Origin: Roseimicrobium gellanilyticum
Lineage (GTDB): Bacteria; Verrucomicrobiota; Verrucomicrobiia; Verrucomicrobiales; Verrucomicrobiaceae
Length of the DNA stretch: 64,000 bases
Assembly: GCF_003315205.1 (NCBI RefSeq)
Contig: NZ_QNRR01000001.1
Location: 310,001 to 374,000, forward strand
Reading direction: 5' to 3'
Shown: positions 37,405 to 47,862 of the stretch, piece by piece
How the letters are laid out: the number at the start of each line of letters is the position of its first letter
How positions within the stretch are numbered: the stretch's first letter is position 1
Notes under the pieces: model-generated
Told to the model about the DNA's origin: nothing
What the model saw: only the letters and a program-made list of their open reading frames with translations
Database searches by the model: none
Translations under genes and position numbers: made by a program

Positions 37405-40400
37405 ATGAAACGCATCTGGAACCATCCCGAAGTGAAATCCGATCGCCGCTACTGGCGTAGCCTCGGTGAATATCAGCAGACGCCTGAATTCACGGAGAAG
37501 CTCGGTCGCGAGTTCGATCCTGGACTCGCCAAGGGGGAAAATGAAGGGGAAGGCGAAACCCGCCGTGACTTCATGAAGATGGTTGGCGGTATTGCCGCCA
37601 TGGCCGGTCTGGCGAGTTGCCGCCGCCCCGTCGAGAAGATTCTTCCCTTTACCAAGCACGTCGAGTGGATCATCCCCGGCAAGGCGCTGCTGTATGCCAC
37701 TTCGATGCCTCGTCCCTGGGGTGCGACGCCGATGGTCGTGGTCACGCATGAAGGTCGTCCGACCCACTTGCAGGGCAACCCGCACCATCCCGGTGGCGGT
37801 GGCCTTGATATCTTTGCTCAGGCTTCCGTGCTGGACCTGTACAACGACAGCCGCATCAAGCATGTCTCCTACAAGAAGAAGGAGCACTCCTGGGCTGAGT
37901 TTCAGAAGAACATCCGCAAGTGGAATGAGAACGAATGGAGCAAGACGGGCGGTGAAGGCCTGGCCATTCTGACGAGTCCAAGTTCCTCCCCTACGCGCAC
38001 CGGGCTGTATCAGGATCTTGCCAAGAAATATCCCAAGGCGAAGGTGTTTGTGTACAGCCCTGCGGCTTCCGCTGGTGAAGCGGCCGCGGTGAAGGCCGGT
38101 CTCGGTGAGAACGTGCAGCTGGTGCCGAACTTCGAAAAGGCCGAGCGTATCTTCTCCCTCGATAGCGACTTCCTTGGTCTTGATGCCTCGTCCGACAGTG
38201 GCACGAAGCAATTCATGAAGTGGCGCGGTCCCTCCAAGAAGGAGGACCAGATGAATCGCCTCTATGTGCTGGAAAACCGCTACACCCTCACGGGTGGCAT
38301 TGCGGATCACCGCCTGCCGGTGGCAGCCAGCCTGATTCCCCAAGCCGCCGCCGTGCTCGCTGAAGAGCTTGGCAAGGCCCTTGGTAACGCTGCTCTTTCC
38401 CAATCCGCTTCGGCTCTGGCTGCAGGTGTGAGCGAAGACCTGCGCAAGTGGATCGCCATCGCCGCAAAGGATCTCGCCGAGCAGAAGGGCAAGTCCCTCG
38501 TGCTTGCGGGTGCTCGTCAGGGTGATGCGGTGCAAGCCCTCGTGCTCAGCATGAATCAGGCGCTCGGTGCCTTTGGCGCCACGCTCGACACCTTCACGGT
38601 GGATGCGGTGAAGTCCGCGGGCGGCATTGCCGAACTCGTGACTGACATCAAGGCCAACAAGGTCAAGCAGCTTGTCGTTACTGCGGAGACGGACCCTGCG
38701 TATGACGTTCCCGGGTTTGAAGAAGCCGTAAAGGCGACCACGAACATGAGCGTGGTGCAGCTCGCGCTTCGTCCGAACTACACCAGCCGTATTTCCGGTT
38801 GGGTGCTTCCCGCGGCGCACTACCTCGAGTCCTGGGGTGATGCTCGCTGCACGAATGGCACCTACGGCATCACGCAGCCGATGATTCAGCCGCTCTTCGG
38901 TGGCGCTTCGGAAATCGAACTTCTGCTGGCGATGCTTGGCCGCAAGCGCATCGGCCCGGCTCCTGAACCTGCTCCGGCCGCTGCTGCTGCACCCGCGGAT
39001 CCCAAGGCCGCTCCCGCTCCCGCGCCTGCCCCGGCTCCTGCTGTTGCAGAATCCGACCCTGCTTATGAGGCTGTGAAGGCCACCTTTGCGAAGCTCGCGG
39101 GTGGGTGGAACGAGGAAAAGTGGAACATCACCCTGCGTGACGGTTTCCTCGCAGGCTCCGCCGCGACGAAGGCTGCCGCCTCCGTGAATGTCGGTGCCCT
39201 CGGTGGCCTTGTCGCCGCTGCCAAGCCTGCCTCCGCTCCGACGAAGGAAGCTTTTGAAGTCGTCCTCACTGCAGACGCCAGTGTCTTTGACGGTCGTTAC
39301 ACCGATAACGCCTGGCTGCAGGAAGCTCCGGATCCCATCACCAAACTGACTTGGGACAACGCCGCCTGGCTCAGTGTCCGCACATTCCGCGACCTTGGTC
39401 TGAAGAACGACGGTGACATGATCAAGGTCTCCGTGAATGGCAAGGAGCTGAAGCTCGCTGCCGTGCAGTGCCCCGGTCATGCACACAACTCCGTGACCAT
39501 CCCGCTCGGCTACGGCCAGAAGGTGGGAAGTGCCGTTGGCAAGGATCGCGGCTTCAACGCCTACCCGCTGCGCAACAGCACGAGTGAGTTCATCCTGACC
39601 GGCGCCAAGGTCGAGAATGCCAATGAGCATTACGAGCTGGCCATCACGCAGGAGAATTACACCATGGAAGCCCGCGCGCAGGTGCGCGAAGGTTCCAAGA
39701 CCCGCTTTGATGCGGATGAAGACTTCGCCGCGACCGAGGGCATGGACTCCCACATCCCGCCGGTAATGACCCTGTACAAGGGCCGCGTGGGCAAGAAGAC
39801 CGAAGAGAACCCGAACGGTTTCGATTACGAGAACGAGCACCAGTGGGGCATGGTCATTGACCTCTCCAAGTGCCTCGGCTGCTCCGCCTGCATTGTGGCC
39901 TGCCAGAGCGAGAACAACATCGCGGTGGTCGGCAAGGAACAGGTGCGCATGGGGCGCGTGATGCAGTGGATCCGCATGGACCGCTACTTCTCCACCAGCG
40001 ACGGTGTTTCCGAAGATCCGAGCCTTGAAGAGCTGGACAATCCGGAAATGGTCAGCCAGCCGGTGTCCTGCCAGCAGTGTGAAGCTGCTCCGTGCGAAAC
40101 GGTCTGTCCGGTGAACGCCACGGTGCATACCGAAGACGGTCTCAATGCGATGGCCTACAACCGCTGCATCGGTACCCGCTACTGCGCGAACAACTGCCCG
40201 TATACCGCACGTCGTTTCAACTTCTTCGATTGGAACAAGCGCAATCCGTTCATCAAGACGGAAGTCCTTGGCGTCAAGATGAACAACCTGAAGGCTGGCC
40301 CGTTGGGCGAAAGGGCTCCGCAGGAAGTGCAGCAGCTTCAGAAGAATCCGAATGTCACTGTGCGCATGCGTGGTGTCATCGAGAAGTGCACCTACTGCGT

Positions 40401-40722
40401 GCAGCGTCTTGAAGAGGCGAAGATCCGCCAGCGTCGTATCGCGAAGGATGATGCCACCAAGCTGCGTGTGCCCGATGGTCATCTCAAGGTGGCCTGCCAG
40501 GCCGGTTGCGCCGCGGACGCCATCACCTTCGGTGACCTTGCCAATCCGGAAAGTGACGTGGTGAAGGCCAAGGCCAACCCGCGCAACTACGAAGTGCTGA
40601 AGTACATCGGCACGCGTCCCCGCACGAGCTACCTCGCGCGCATTCGCAACGTGAACGAAGAACTTCTCAAGCTCGACACCCGCGCCCGCAAGGCAGGCGA
40701 AGCCAGCAAGTACAACATCTGA
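37405..40722 (+). CDS. actB: Alternative complex III subunit B, molybdopterin-oxidoreductase-like/iron-sulfur protein
   Basis: The 1105-residue protein has a twin-arginine-type signal (TRRDFMKMVGGIAAMAGLASC, ending in a lipobox-like LASC) around residues 51-71. An MPT-oxidoreductase-like domain follows that in ActB lacks the cofactor, and the iron-sulfur domain spans about 810-1060. The cluster cysteines are CLGCSACIVACQ, CQQCEAAPCETVCPVN, CIGTRYCANNCPY and CTYCVQRL...CQAGC, enough for three 4Fe-4S clusters and one 3Fe-4S or fourth cluster. B1 and B2 are fused, as in many Bacteroidetes. A Pro/Ala-rich linker of about 35 residues (near 515-550) interrupts the first domain and is unusual. Confidence 0.95.
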   Translation: MKRIWNHPEVKSDRRYWRSLGEYQQTPEFTEKLGREFDPGLAKGENEGEGETRRDFMKMVGGIAAMAGLASCRRPVEKILPFTKHVEWIIPGKALLYATSMPRPWGATPMVVVTHEGRPTHLQGNPHHPGGGGLDIFAQASVLDLYNDSRIKHVSYKKKEHSWAEFQKNIRKWNENEWSKTGGEGLAILTSPSSSPTRTGLYQDLAKKYPKAKVFVYSPAASAGEAAAVKAGLGENVQLVPNFEKAERIFSLDSDFLGLDASSDSGTKQFMKWRGPSKKEDQMNRLYVLENRYTLTGGIADHRLPVAASLIPQAAAVLAEELGKALGNAALSQSASALAAGVSEDLRKWIAIAAKDLAEQKGKSLVLAGARQGDAVQALVLSMNQALGAFGATLDTFTVDAVKSAGGIAELVTDIKANKVKQLVVTAETDPAYDVPGFEEAVKATTNMSVVQLALRPNYTSRISGWVLPAAHYLESWGDARCTNGTYGITQPMIQPLFGGASEIELLLAMLGRKRIGPAPEPAPAAAAAPADPKAAPAPAPAPAPAVAESDPAYEAVKATFAKLAGGWNEEKWNITLRDGFLAGSAATKAAASVNVGALGGLVAAAKPASAPTKEAFEVVLTADASVFDGRYTDNAWLQEAPDPITKLTWDNAAWLSVRTFRDLGLKNDGDMIKVSVNGKELKLAAVQCPGHAHNSVTIPLGYGQKVGSAVGKDRGFNAYPLRNSTSEFILTGAKVENANEHYELAITQENYTMEARAQVREGSKTRFDADEDFAATEGMDSHIPPVMTLYKGRVGKKTEENPNGFDYENEHQWGMVIDLSKCLGCSACIVACQSENNIAVVGKEQVRMGRVMQWIRMDRYFSTSDGVSEDPSLEELDNPEMVSQPVSCQQCEAAPCETVCPVNATVHTEDGLNAMAYNRCIGTRYCANNCPYTARRFNFFDWNKRNPFIKTEVLGVKMNNLKAGPLGERAPQEVQQLQKNPNVTVRMRGVIEKCTYCVQRLEEAKIRQRRIAKDDATKLRVPDGHLKVACQAGCAADAITFGDLANPESDVVKAKANPRNYEVLKYIGTRPRTSYLARIRNVNEELLKLDTRARKAGEASKYNI

Positions 40723-40742
40723 TTTCCTGACCCTTATCCGTC

Positions 40743-42212
<1,470 letters not shown>

Positions 42213-42238
42213 TCACCCAGCGCACGAGGAAACCAATC

Positions 42239-42796
42239 ATGGCGAAGACCACCCTCAAACGAGTACACGGCTACCTGGCGGAGTTTGAAAGCGCCTCGGA
42301 CGTGTATCATGCATCCGAGAAGATCCGCGACGCGGGCTTCCAGCGCTGGGACGTGCACTCCCCGTTCCCCATCCACGGCCTCAATGAAGCCATGGGTGTG
42401 AAGCGTTCGTCGCTTCCCTTCTTTGTGTTCTTTGGCGGAGCTACGGGCACGCTGACGGCCTTCCTTCTTGCGTTCATCACGCAGGTGGAAATCTACCCCA
42501 CGGTGGTGCAGGCGAAACCGGCGAACATCTTCACCACGCCGGCATTCTTCCCCATCATGTTCGAGCTGACGATTCTGTTCTCGGCGTTCACCACCCTGTT
42601 TGGCTGCTTCGCCTTCATGGGCCTGCCCCGTCTGAACCATCCGCTCTTCGCCTCGAAGCAGTTCAAGAAGTTCTCGGATGACGGCTTCTTCATCTGCATC
42701 GAAGCGCGCGACCCCAAATTCCATCAGGCTGAGACCAAGGCGCTCCTTGAGGAGATTGGCGGCAAGAACATCGAACTGGTGGAGGACGAACTCTAA
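42239..42796 (+). CDS. actD: Alternative complex III subunit D (DUF3341)
   Basis: The 185-residue protein opens with the DUF3341 soluble part (VHGYLAEFESASDVYHASEK, AGFQRWDVHSPFPIHGLNEA) and has two membrane helices (about 60-82 and 102-125) with a cytoplasmic-looking C-terminal domain (FFICIEARDPKFHQAETKALL). This is the standard ActD. It binds the inner-membrane core of ACIII and has no cofactor. It precedes actE by 18 nt. Confidence 0.93.
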   Translation: MAKTTLKRVHGYLAEFESASDVYHASEKIRDAGFQRWDVHSPFPIHGLNEAMGVKRSSLPFFVFFGGATGTLTAFLLAFITQVEIYPTVVQAKPANIFTTPAFFPIMFELTILFSAFTTLFGCFAFMGLPRLNHPLFASKQFKKFSDDGFFICIEARDPKFHQAETKALLEEIGGKNIELVEDEL

Positions 42797-42814
42797 GAGT
42801 CCCGGGCTCATTCC

Positions 42815-43471
42815 ATGAAATACTTTTTCCTCATCTACATTCTGGTCGCGGTGGCCGTTGTGAGCTTCGCGGGCCTTCGTGGTCACAAGACCGAGAAGAC
42901 TCCGTGGGAAATCTTCCCGGACATGGACCGCCAGGCGAAGGTCAAGTACCAGCGCTCCAGCAATTTCTTTGAAGACGGTCACGCCATGCGCCACCCTGTG
43001 AAGGGCACCATGCCGATCGGTTTCGAAATGCCCAGCAAGCCCGCCAGCCAGGGTTTTGAAAAGCAGGAGTACGGCTTCACCCACGGCACGGGTTATTACT
43101 ACACCGGCAAAGTTGGTGACTTCTATGGCGACGGCTTCCCGAAGGAAGTGGTGCTCGACAATGCGCTGCTCAAGCGCGGCATGGAACGGTACAACATTCA
43201 CTGCGCGATCTGCCATGGCTCCTCCGGCAACGGCAAGGGCATGGTGACGAAGTACACCATGGTGGCTCCCACGGATCTCACCGGGGCTGGCATCGACGAT
43301 CCTGCCAACGCTGCCTACCGTCCCGACGGCAAGATCTACGACGTGATCACCAATGGCTGGAACCAGATGGGCTCCTATGGCGCCAACATCTCCGTGGAAG
43401 ATCGCTGGGCCATCGTGGCCTATGTGCGCACCCTCCAGCACGCTGTGAAGAACCCCGTTTCCGGCAAGTAA
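42815..43471 (+). CDS. actE: Alternative complex III subunit E, monoheme cytochrome c
   Basis: The 218-residue protein is anchored by an N-terminal helix (FFLIYILVAVAVVSFAGLRG) and carries one heme site, IHCAICHGSSGNGKGMV, near residue 130. The likely methionine ligand is in the NGWNQMGSYGANIS region. ActE links the ActA hemes to the exit cytochrome or the oxidase. It lies 18 nt after actD and 19 nt before actF. Confidence 0.93.
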   Translation: MKYFFLIYILVAVAVVSFAGLRGHKTEKTPWEIFPDMDRQAKVKYQRSSNFFEDGHAMRHPVKGTMPIGFEMPSKPASQGFEKQEYGFTHGTGYYYTGKVGDFYGDGFPKEVVLDNALLKRGMERYNIHCAICHGSSGNGKGMVTKYTMVAPTDLTGAGIDDPANAAYRPDGKIYDVITNGWNQMGSYGANISVEDRWAIVAYVRTLQHAVKNPVSGK

Positions 43472-43490
43472 AGGCAACACACCTGTCCGC

Positions 43491-44843
43491 ATGCATCATT
43501 CCCTGACACTCGACGACCTGCCCCGCGACGGAGAGAAGCTGGATCTGGCCAAGATCAGCAAGCTCAACGGCGTCCTGCTCCTGGTGGGCGGCATCGGAGC
43601 GATCATCTCGCTCATCTACCTCTTCGGATTCGCCAATACGAAGGACGAAGCCGGCCATGTGGTGGTCAACCGCCAGGGCGAGTTTGCCTACTCCTGGTTG
43701 TTCGCTTTCTTCTTCTTCTTCACGATCACCTGCGGCGGCATCTTCTGGACCATGCTTCAGCATATCTCCAACTCCGGTTGGAGCGTGGCGGTCCGCCGTC
43801 TGTTTGAAAACCTCGGTGGTGGTGTGAAGTGGATGGCGGTGCTGGCGTTGCCTTTCCCGCTCATCCCTGGCGTGCGTGACTCCCTTTGGGAATGGTATGT
43901 GATTCACAAGGAAGCCGCACACCACGCTCATGAAGCGGGCACCTCCACCAAGGAAGCGCTCCACCACATGGCGGAGTCCAACCATCACCTGCACATCCTC
44001 TACGGCAAGTACGGCTATCTGAACACCACCTTCTGGTACATCCGTGCCTTCCTGTACTTCGCGTTTCTGATCGGCATCATCGGCCTGCTTCGCAAGTGGA
44101 GCATTCAGCAGGACAAGGATGGTGATTTCAAGCACACCTTCCGTTCCCGCGCCCTTTGTGCCTTCCCGCTGCTCTTCTTCGCTCTTGCAGTGACCTTCAG
44201 TGCCGTCGACTGGGTGATGAGCATGGACTACACCTGGTTCTCCACCATGTGGGGTGTCTATATCTTCGCTGGCGGCGCCTGGGGTGCGATGGCCACTTCC
44301 ATCCTGGCGCTCACGTACGTGCGCAGGAATGGTTACCTGCAGAAGGTCGTCTCGGGTGAGCACTACCACCTGATGGGCAAGCTGCTCCTCGCCTTCACCA
44401 TCTTCTGGGCGTACATCGCCTTCAGCCAGTACTTCCTCATCTGGTACGCGAACGTGACGGAAGAAACGCGCTTCTTCCTCCTGCGCAACACCGGCCCATG
44501 GTGGTACCTGAGCAACATCCTCGTATGGGGGCACTTCGTGGCCACTTTCGTGCTCCTTCTCTCCGCCGGTCGCAAAAAGAAGACCCTCAGCATGAACTGG
44601 GTTTGTGCTTGGGTGCTCGTCATGCACCTGGTGGACTGGTACTGGCTTGTCATTCCTGAGCGCGCACCTTCCCTCACGAAGGGTGAGCTTCTTCTCAGCC
44701 CGGGTGCCTGGGTGGGTGACGTCATCGCCTTCCTCACCATCGGCGGACTTGTCGGCTGGGCTTACCTCCGTCGTCTTGCCAAGGCCAGCCTTTATCCCTG
44801 CCGCGACCCGCGCCTGCTGGAGTCCGTGATCGCCACCAACTAG
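43491..44843 (+). CDS. actF: Alternative complex III subunit F, membrane protein
   Basis: The 450-residue protein has about ten membrane helices related to ActC (ITCGGIFWTMLQHISNSGW, FSAVDWVMSMDYTWFSTMWG, LMGKLLLAFTIFWAYIAFSQ, FLIWYANVTEETRFFL). These motifs are typical of ActF, the 'quinol:cytochrome c oxidoreductase quinone-binding subunit 2'. A histidine-rich periplasmic loop (HKEAAHHAHEAGTSTKEALH) near residue 140 is notable. It closes the act part of the cluster, 30 nt before the Pro/Ala-rich protein. Confidence 0.94.
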   Translation: MHHSLTLDDLPRDGEKLDLAKISKLNGVLLLVGGIGAIISLIYLFGFANTKDEAGHVVVNRQGEFAYSWLFAFFFFFTITCGGIFWTMLQHISNSGWSVAVRRLFENLGGGVKWMAVLALPFPLIPGVRDSLWEWYVIHKEAAHHAHEAGTSTKEALHHMAESNHHLHILYGKYGYLNTTFWYIRAFLYFAFLIGIIGLLRKWSIQQDKDGDFKHTFRSRALCAFPLLFFALAVTFSAVDWVMSMDYTWFSTMWGVYIFAGGAWGAMATSILALTYVRRNGYLQKVVSGEHYHLMGKLLLAFTIFWAYIAFSQYFLIWYANVTEETRFFLLRNTGPWWYLSNILVWGHFVATFVLLLSAGRKKKTLSMNWVCAWVLVMHLVDWYWLVIPERAPSLTKGELLLSPGAWVGDVIAFLTIGGLVGWAYLRRLAKASLYPCRDPRLLESVIATN

Positions 44844-44873
44844 TCGTCCGCAAGCGCAGCATCCTTCTTATCC

Positions 44874-45596
44874 ATGTCATCACCCGCGACACAACCACCT
44901 TCCCGTGCACTCACCACCACGCTTGGCGTGCTGGCGGCGATTGCCAGCTTTGCCTTGCTGGCCACGCTGTTCCAGTGGGCCGGCGGCGGCGCTCCTGAGG
45001 ATGTCCGTCATGAGACGGCTCTGAAGAAGAAGGCCGAAGTGCAAAAGGACCAGCACGCTCTCCTTGAAAAGTACGGTCTGGCAGGAAACCCTGACGCTGT
45101 CTTCGCCAAAGCCATCGATGGTCTGAAGACCCGCAAGGAAGGCGCCAGCAAGGTCGTGGTCCCTGGATCGAAGACCGCGCTGGAACAGGCCGCTGCTGCG
45201 ACCCCAGCACCAGCCCCGGCCCCGGCTCCTGCTGCTGACAAGAAGCCTGCTGAACAAAAGGCTCCCGAAGCTCCAGCCCCGACTCCCGCACCAGCTGCGG
45301 AACCGAAGCCTGCTCCGGCTGCCCCAGTCCCGGCTCCAGTCCCCGCCCCAACACCGGCTCCTGAGCCCAAGCCCGCCCCGGCACCTACGCCCGCCGCCGC
45401 GCCCGCTCCCACCCCTGAGCCAGCTTCTGCTCCAGGCAGCCGCGTTGAGCCCCCGCTTCCTACCAAGGAACCCGAGCCCGCACCTGCTGCCCCGGCTCCT
45501 GCAACCGCTCCGGTCCCTGCGACTCCGCCTGCGCCACCGCCCCCCGTTTCTGCTCCTCCGCCGGCTCCCGCTCCCCCCGCACCGAATCCCCAGTAA
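44874..45596 (+). CDS. Single-pass membrane protein with long Pro/Ala-rich tail
   Basis: The 240-residue product has one helix near the N-terminus (LTTTLGVLAAIASFALLATL), a short charged segment (ALKKKAEVQKDQHALLEKYG) and then about 130 residues of Pro-Ala-rich repeats (PAPAPAP, PKPAPAPTP) to the end. A TonB-like periplasm-spanning or disordered tether is the natural reading. It lies between actF and the ccoN-like gene with 24-30 nt gaps, so it is part of the operon and possibly a linker between the ACIII and oxidase modules. The charged segment before the tail resembles the ActF-linked membrane proteins of other clusters only in position. No known family is recognised. Confidence 0.75.
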   Translation: MSSPATQPPSRALTTTLGVLAAIASFALLATLFQWAGGGAPEDVRHETALKKKAEVQKDQHALLEKYGLAGNPDAVFAKAIDGLKTRKEGASKVVVPGSKTALEQAAAATPAPAPAPAPAADKKPAEQKAPEAPAPTPAPAAEPKPAPAAPVPAPVPAPTPAPEPKPAPAPTPAAAPAPTPEPASAPGSRVEPPLPTKEPEPAPAAPAPATAPVPATPPAPPPPVSAPPPAPAPPAPNPQ

Positions 45597-45620
45597 GTTT
45601 TTCCCAAGTATCCACCAACC

Positions 45621-47141
45621 ATGGCGACCACAGACTCGTCCATCTCGAACAGCGACAGCCTGCGCCGCGCGGCCATTGACCGCTCGGTGAAGGGGCCGGT
45701 GCTTTTCCTTTTCGCCAATGCCGCCATGTGGCTGCTGGCCTCGACCGTGATGGGCTTGATTGCCTCCATCAAACTGGTCTCCCCTGACTTCCTGAACTAC
45801 GACTGGCTCTGGTTCCTGAACTACAGCCGTCTTCAGCCCGCTCACATGGCAGCCTTGGTTTATGGCTGGGCCATGCAGGCCGGCCTCGGCGTGGCAGTGT
45901 GGCTTCTGGCCCGTCGCAGTGGTCAGGCCCTTTCAGGTGGCGCTGGCACGATGCTGGTGGCTGGCATCTTCTGGAACGTAGGCGTGACTCTCGGTGTGAT
46001 CGGCATTCTTTCCGGTGCGGGCACTGCTCTCCAGTGGCTGGAGTTTCCCTCCTTCGTCTGGCCGGTGCTGTTGATTCCTTACCTCGTCATTGCGGTGAAC
46101 ATGATTGTGCACTACAACCGCGCGAATCGTCAGCAGGGTTTCCACCTCACTTCCTGGTACCTGCTTGCCGCGCTGCTTTGCTTCCCCTGGATCTTCCTCA
46201 CGGGTAACCTGGTGCTCAACTGCTTCGCCGCTGCCACCCCGATTGGTGCCATCGGTGCCGGTGTCAATGCCTGGTACGTGAGCGCAACCATCATGCTCTT
46301 CTTCGCGCCTCTCGGCCTGGGCGTGTGCTACTACTTCATCCCGAAGATCACCGGTCAGCCGGTGTACAGCTACCAGCTCGCGCAGATTGGCTTCTGGGGC
46401 CTCATCATCCTCGGCGGTTGGAGTGGCTTCCAAAAATACATGGGCGGCCCGGTTCCTTCCTGGACGGCAGCCGTTGGTGGTATGGCGACCATCCTGCTCC
46501 TCGTGCCAGCGGGCATCGTGGCACTGAACCACCACCTCACCACCTCGGGCAAGCACAGCCTCATTGAGACCAGCCCGACCCTGCGCTTCATCTTCGTGGG
46601 TTCCGCCTCGTTCCTTGTGACGAGCGGCATCGCGGCCCTCATCAGCAACTTCTGGACGGGCACGAATTTCCAGTTCACCTACGCGGAATACGGCTACCAC
46701 CTCGCTGCGGTGTACGCCTTCTTCAGCATGACGATGTTTGGCGCCATCTACTACATCACACCGCGTCTCGCCGGTTGTGAGTGGCTCAGCGCCCGTCTTA
46801 TCCGCAATCACTTCTGGTTCTCCGTGTATGGAATCACGGCCCTGGTGGCTTGCATGGTGATTGGTGGTCTTGCCCAGGGGCAGAGCCAGAACAATCCCGA
46901 CAACTGGAACCAGCCCTTCATCGGCAGTGTGATCAATGCGCGTGGCTACCTGGTGGGTCGCGCTCTTGCCTGGGCCTTCATCCTCTGGTCGAACTTCTGG
47001 TTCTTCACCCATCTGGTCTTCATGGTCCTCGGCCTTGGCCGCCGCAGCGTGGCTCCCACCCTGCTGGTGCATGACCATCACGACGAGCGCCCCGCCGCTG
47101 TGCCCGCCCCGACTCATCCCCCGGCTTCCGCGACGGCCTAA
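45621..47141 (+). CDS. CcoN-like (cbb3 oxidase subunit I) protein lacking the CuB site
   Basis: The 506-residue protein has about twelve helices and aligns by eye with CcoN along its length: RLQPAHMAALVYGWAM (heme b ligand His75), CYYFIPKITGQPVYSYQLAQ, TMFGAIYYITPRL and GYLVGRALAW. However, the WYGHNAV motif of CcoN reads WYVSATI, so Ser221 replaces a CuB histidine. WAGPHH reads WSGFQK, so Gln271 and Lys272 replace the other two. Gly265 replaces the tyrosine of the active site. Only one histidine (His360) remains where CcoN has HxH. A low-spin heme b may remain, but oxygen reduction is very unlikely. It sits directly before ccoO-like and cytochrome c genes. An HH pair at 304-305 does not align with the CuB pair. 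Confidence 0.85.
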   Translation: MATTDSSISNSDSLRRAAIDRSVKGPVLFLFANAAMWLLASTVMGLIASIKLVSPDFLNYDWLWFLNYSRLQPAHMAALVYGWAMQAGLGVAVWLLARRSGQALSGGAGTMLVAGIFWNVGVTLGVIGILSGAGTALQWLEFPSFVWPVLLIPYLVIAVNMIVHYNRANRQQGFHLTSWYLLAALLCFPWIFLTGNLVLNCFAAATPIGAIGAGVNAWYVSATIMLFFAPLGLGVCYYFIPKITGQPVYSYQLAQIGFWGLIILGGWSGFQKYMGGPVPSWTAAVGGMATILLLVPAGIVALNHHLTTSGKHSLIETSPTLRFIFVGSASFLVTSGIAALISNFWTGTNFQFTYAEYGYHLAAVYAFFSMTMFGAIYYITPRLAGCEWLSARLIRNHFWFSVYGITALVACMVIGGLAQGQSQNNPDNWNQPFIGSVINARGYLVGRALAWAFILWSNFWFFTHLVFMVLGLGRRSVAPTLLVHDHHDERPAAVPAPTHPPASATA

Positions 47142-47159
47142 ACTTTCCCTCCACGTAGC

Positions 47160-47852
47160 ATGACTGGTTCCCGCAAGTTTCTTTTCGGCCTGGCCGGCGC
47201 CTTTGGCGTTCCCTGGCTGCTGCTCGTCATCATTCCGGTGATCAAAGCGCAAAAGCTCACCCCTGAAGCCTACGACAAGGATCGTGACGGCATCGAGGGT
47301 GTGTACCCCTCCACCTCGATCGACCGCCAGGGTCAGCTCGTGTACATCTCGGAAGGTTGCGCCCAGTGCCACACGCAGATGATTCGTCCCAGCTTTGTCG
47401 GTATTCTGGACGGCTGGAAGAAAGGCTGGGGCAGTGATCAAAGCGACCAGCCCAAGCATGCCGTTCGCCCCAGCAAGTGGGAAGACTACATGGGTGAGCC
47501 GGTGGCTCCGCTCGGCATTCAGCGCAATGGTCCCGACCTTGCCAATTATGGCTACCGTGCCCCCAAGGAGCGCGCCGCCATCCACCTGAAGCTGTATGCG
47601 CCGCGTGCTTCGAAGACGAATGCCTGGAGCATGATGCCCTCCTACCGTCACCTCTACAAAGTGAAGGCGATTGAAGGCAACGGTTCCTCGCACGCCCTGG
47701 AATTCCCCGAGGACATGGCGAAGGAACTCAAGCCCAAGAAGGGTTTCGAAGTGGTGCCCACCCCCGCGGCGGAGCAACTGGTCGACTATCTGCTGTCACT
47801 CAAGAAGGATGCACCCGTGCCCGGCGAAGTCGTGGCTGAGGACGCGAAATAA
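47160..47852 (+). CDS. CcoO-like membrane-anchored monoheme cytochrome c
   Basis: The 230-residue protein has an N-terminal helix (FLFGLAGAFGVPWLLLVIIP) and the CcoO-type heme motif EGCAQCHTQMIRPSFV near residue 65, followed by the conserved GPDLANYG and a methionine-ligand region SMMPSYRHLY. Canonical CcoO brings electrons to the CcoN active site. Here its partner lacks that site, so it may relay electrons between ACIII and the aa3 oxidase instead. It lies 18 nt after the ccoN-like gene and 10 nt before the next cytochrome gene. Confidence 0.9.
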   Translation: MTGSRKFLFGLAGAFGVPWLLLVIIPVIKAQKLTPEAYDKDRDGIEGVYPSTSIDRQGQLVYISEGCAQCHTQMIRPSFVGILDGWKKGWGSDQSDQPKHAVRPSKWEDYMGEPVAPLGIQRNGPDLANYGYRAPKERAAIHLKLYAPRASKTNAWSMMPSYRHLYKVKAIEGNGSSHALEFPEDMAKELKPKKGFEVVPTPAAEQLVDYLLSLKKDAPVPGEVVAEDAK

Positions 47853-47862
47853 TCATTGAGAC

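Noticed and set aside
36469-40482. Minus-strand open frame of more than 1300 codons
   Set aside because: It is antisense to actA and actB, whose heme and iron-sulfur motifs prove the plus strand. The long frame is a by-product of G+C-rich codon usage.
46527-46535. HH pair (304-305) of the CcoN-like protein as a replacement CuB site
   Set aside because: By helix alignment it falls about 33 residues after the CuB pair position, in a segment aligning with 'NGLMTLSG' of CcoN, so it is not positioned for CuB. This is kept as a caveat.
45933-47777. Minus-strand frame of about 614 codons
   Set aside because: It is antisense to the ccoN-like and ccoO-like genes, with no recognisable domain.
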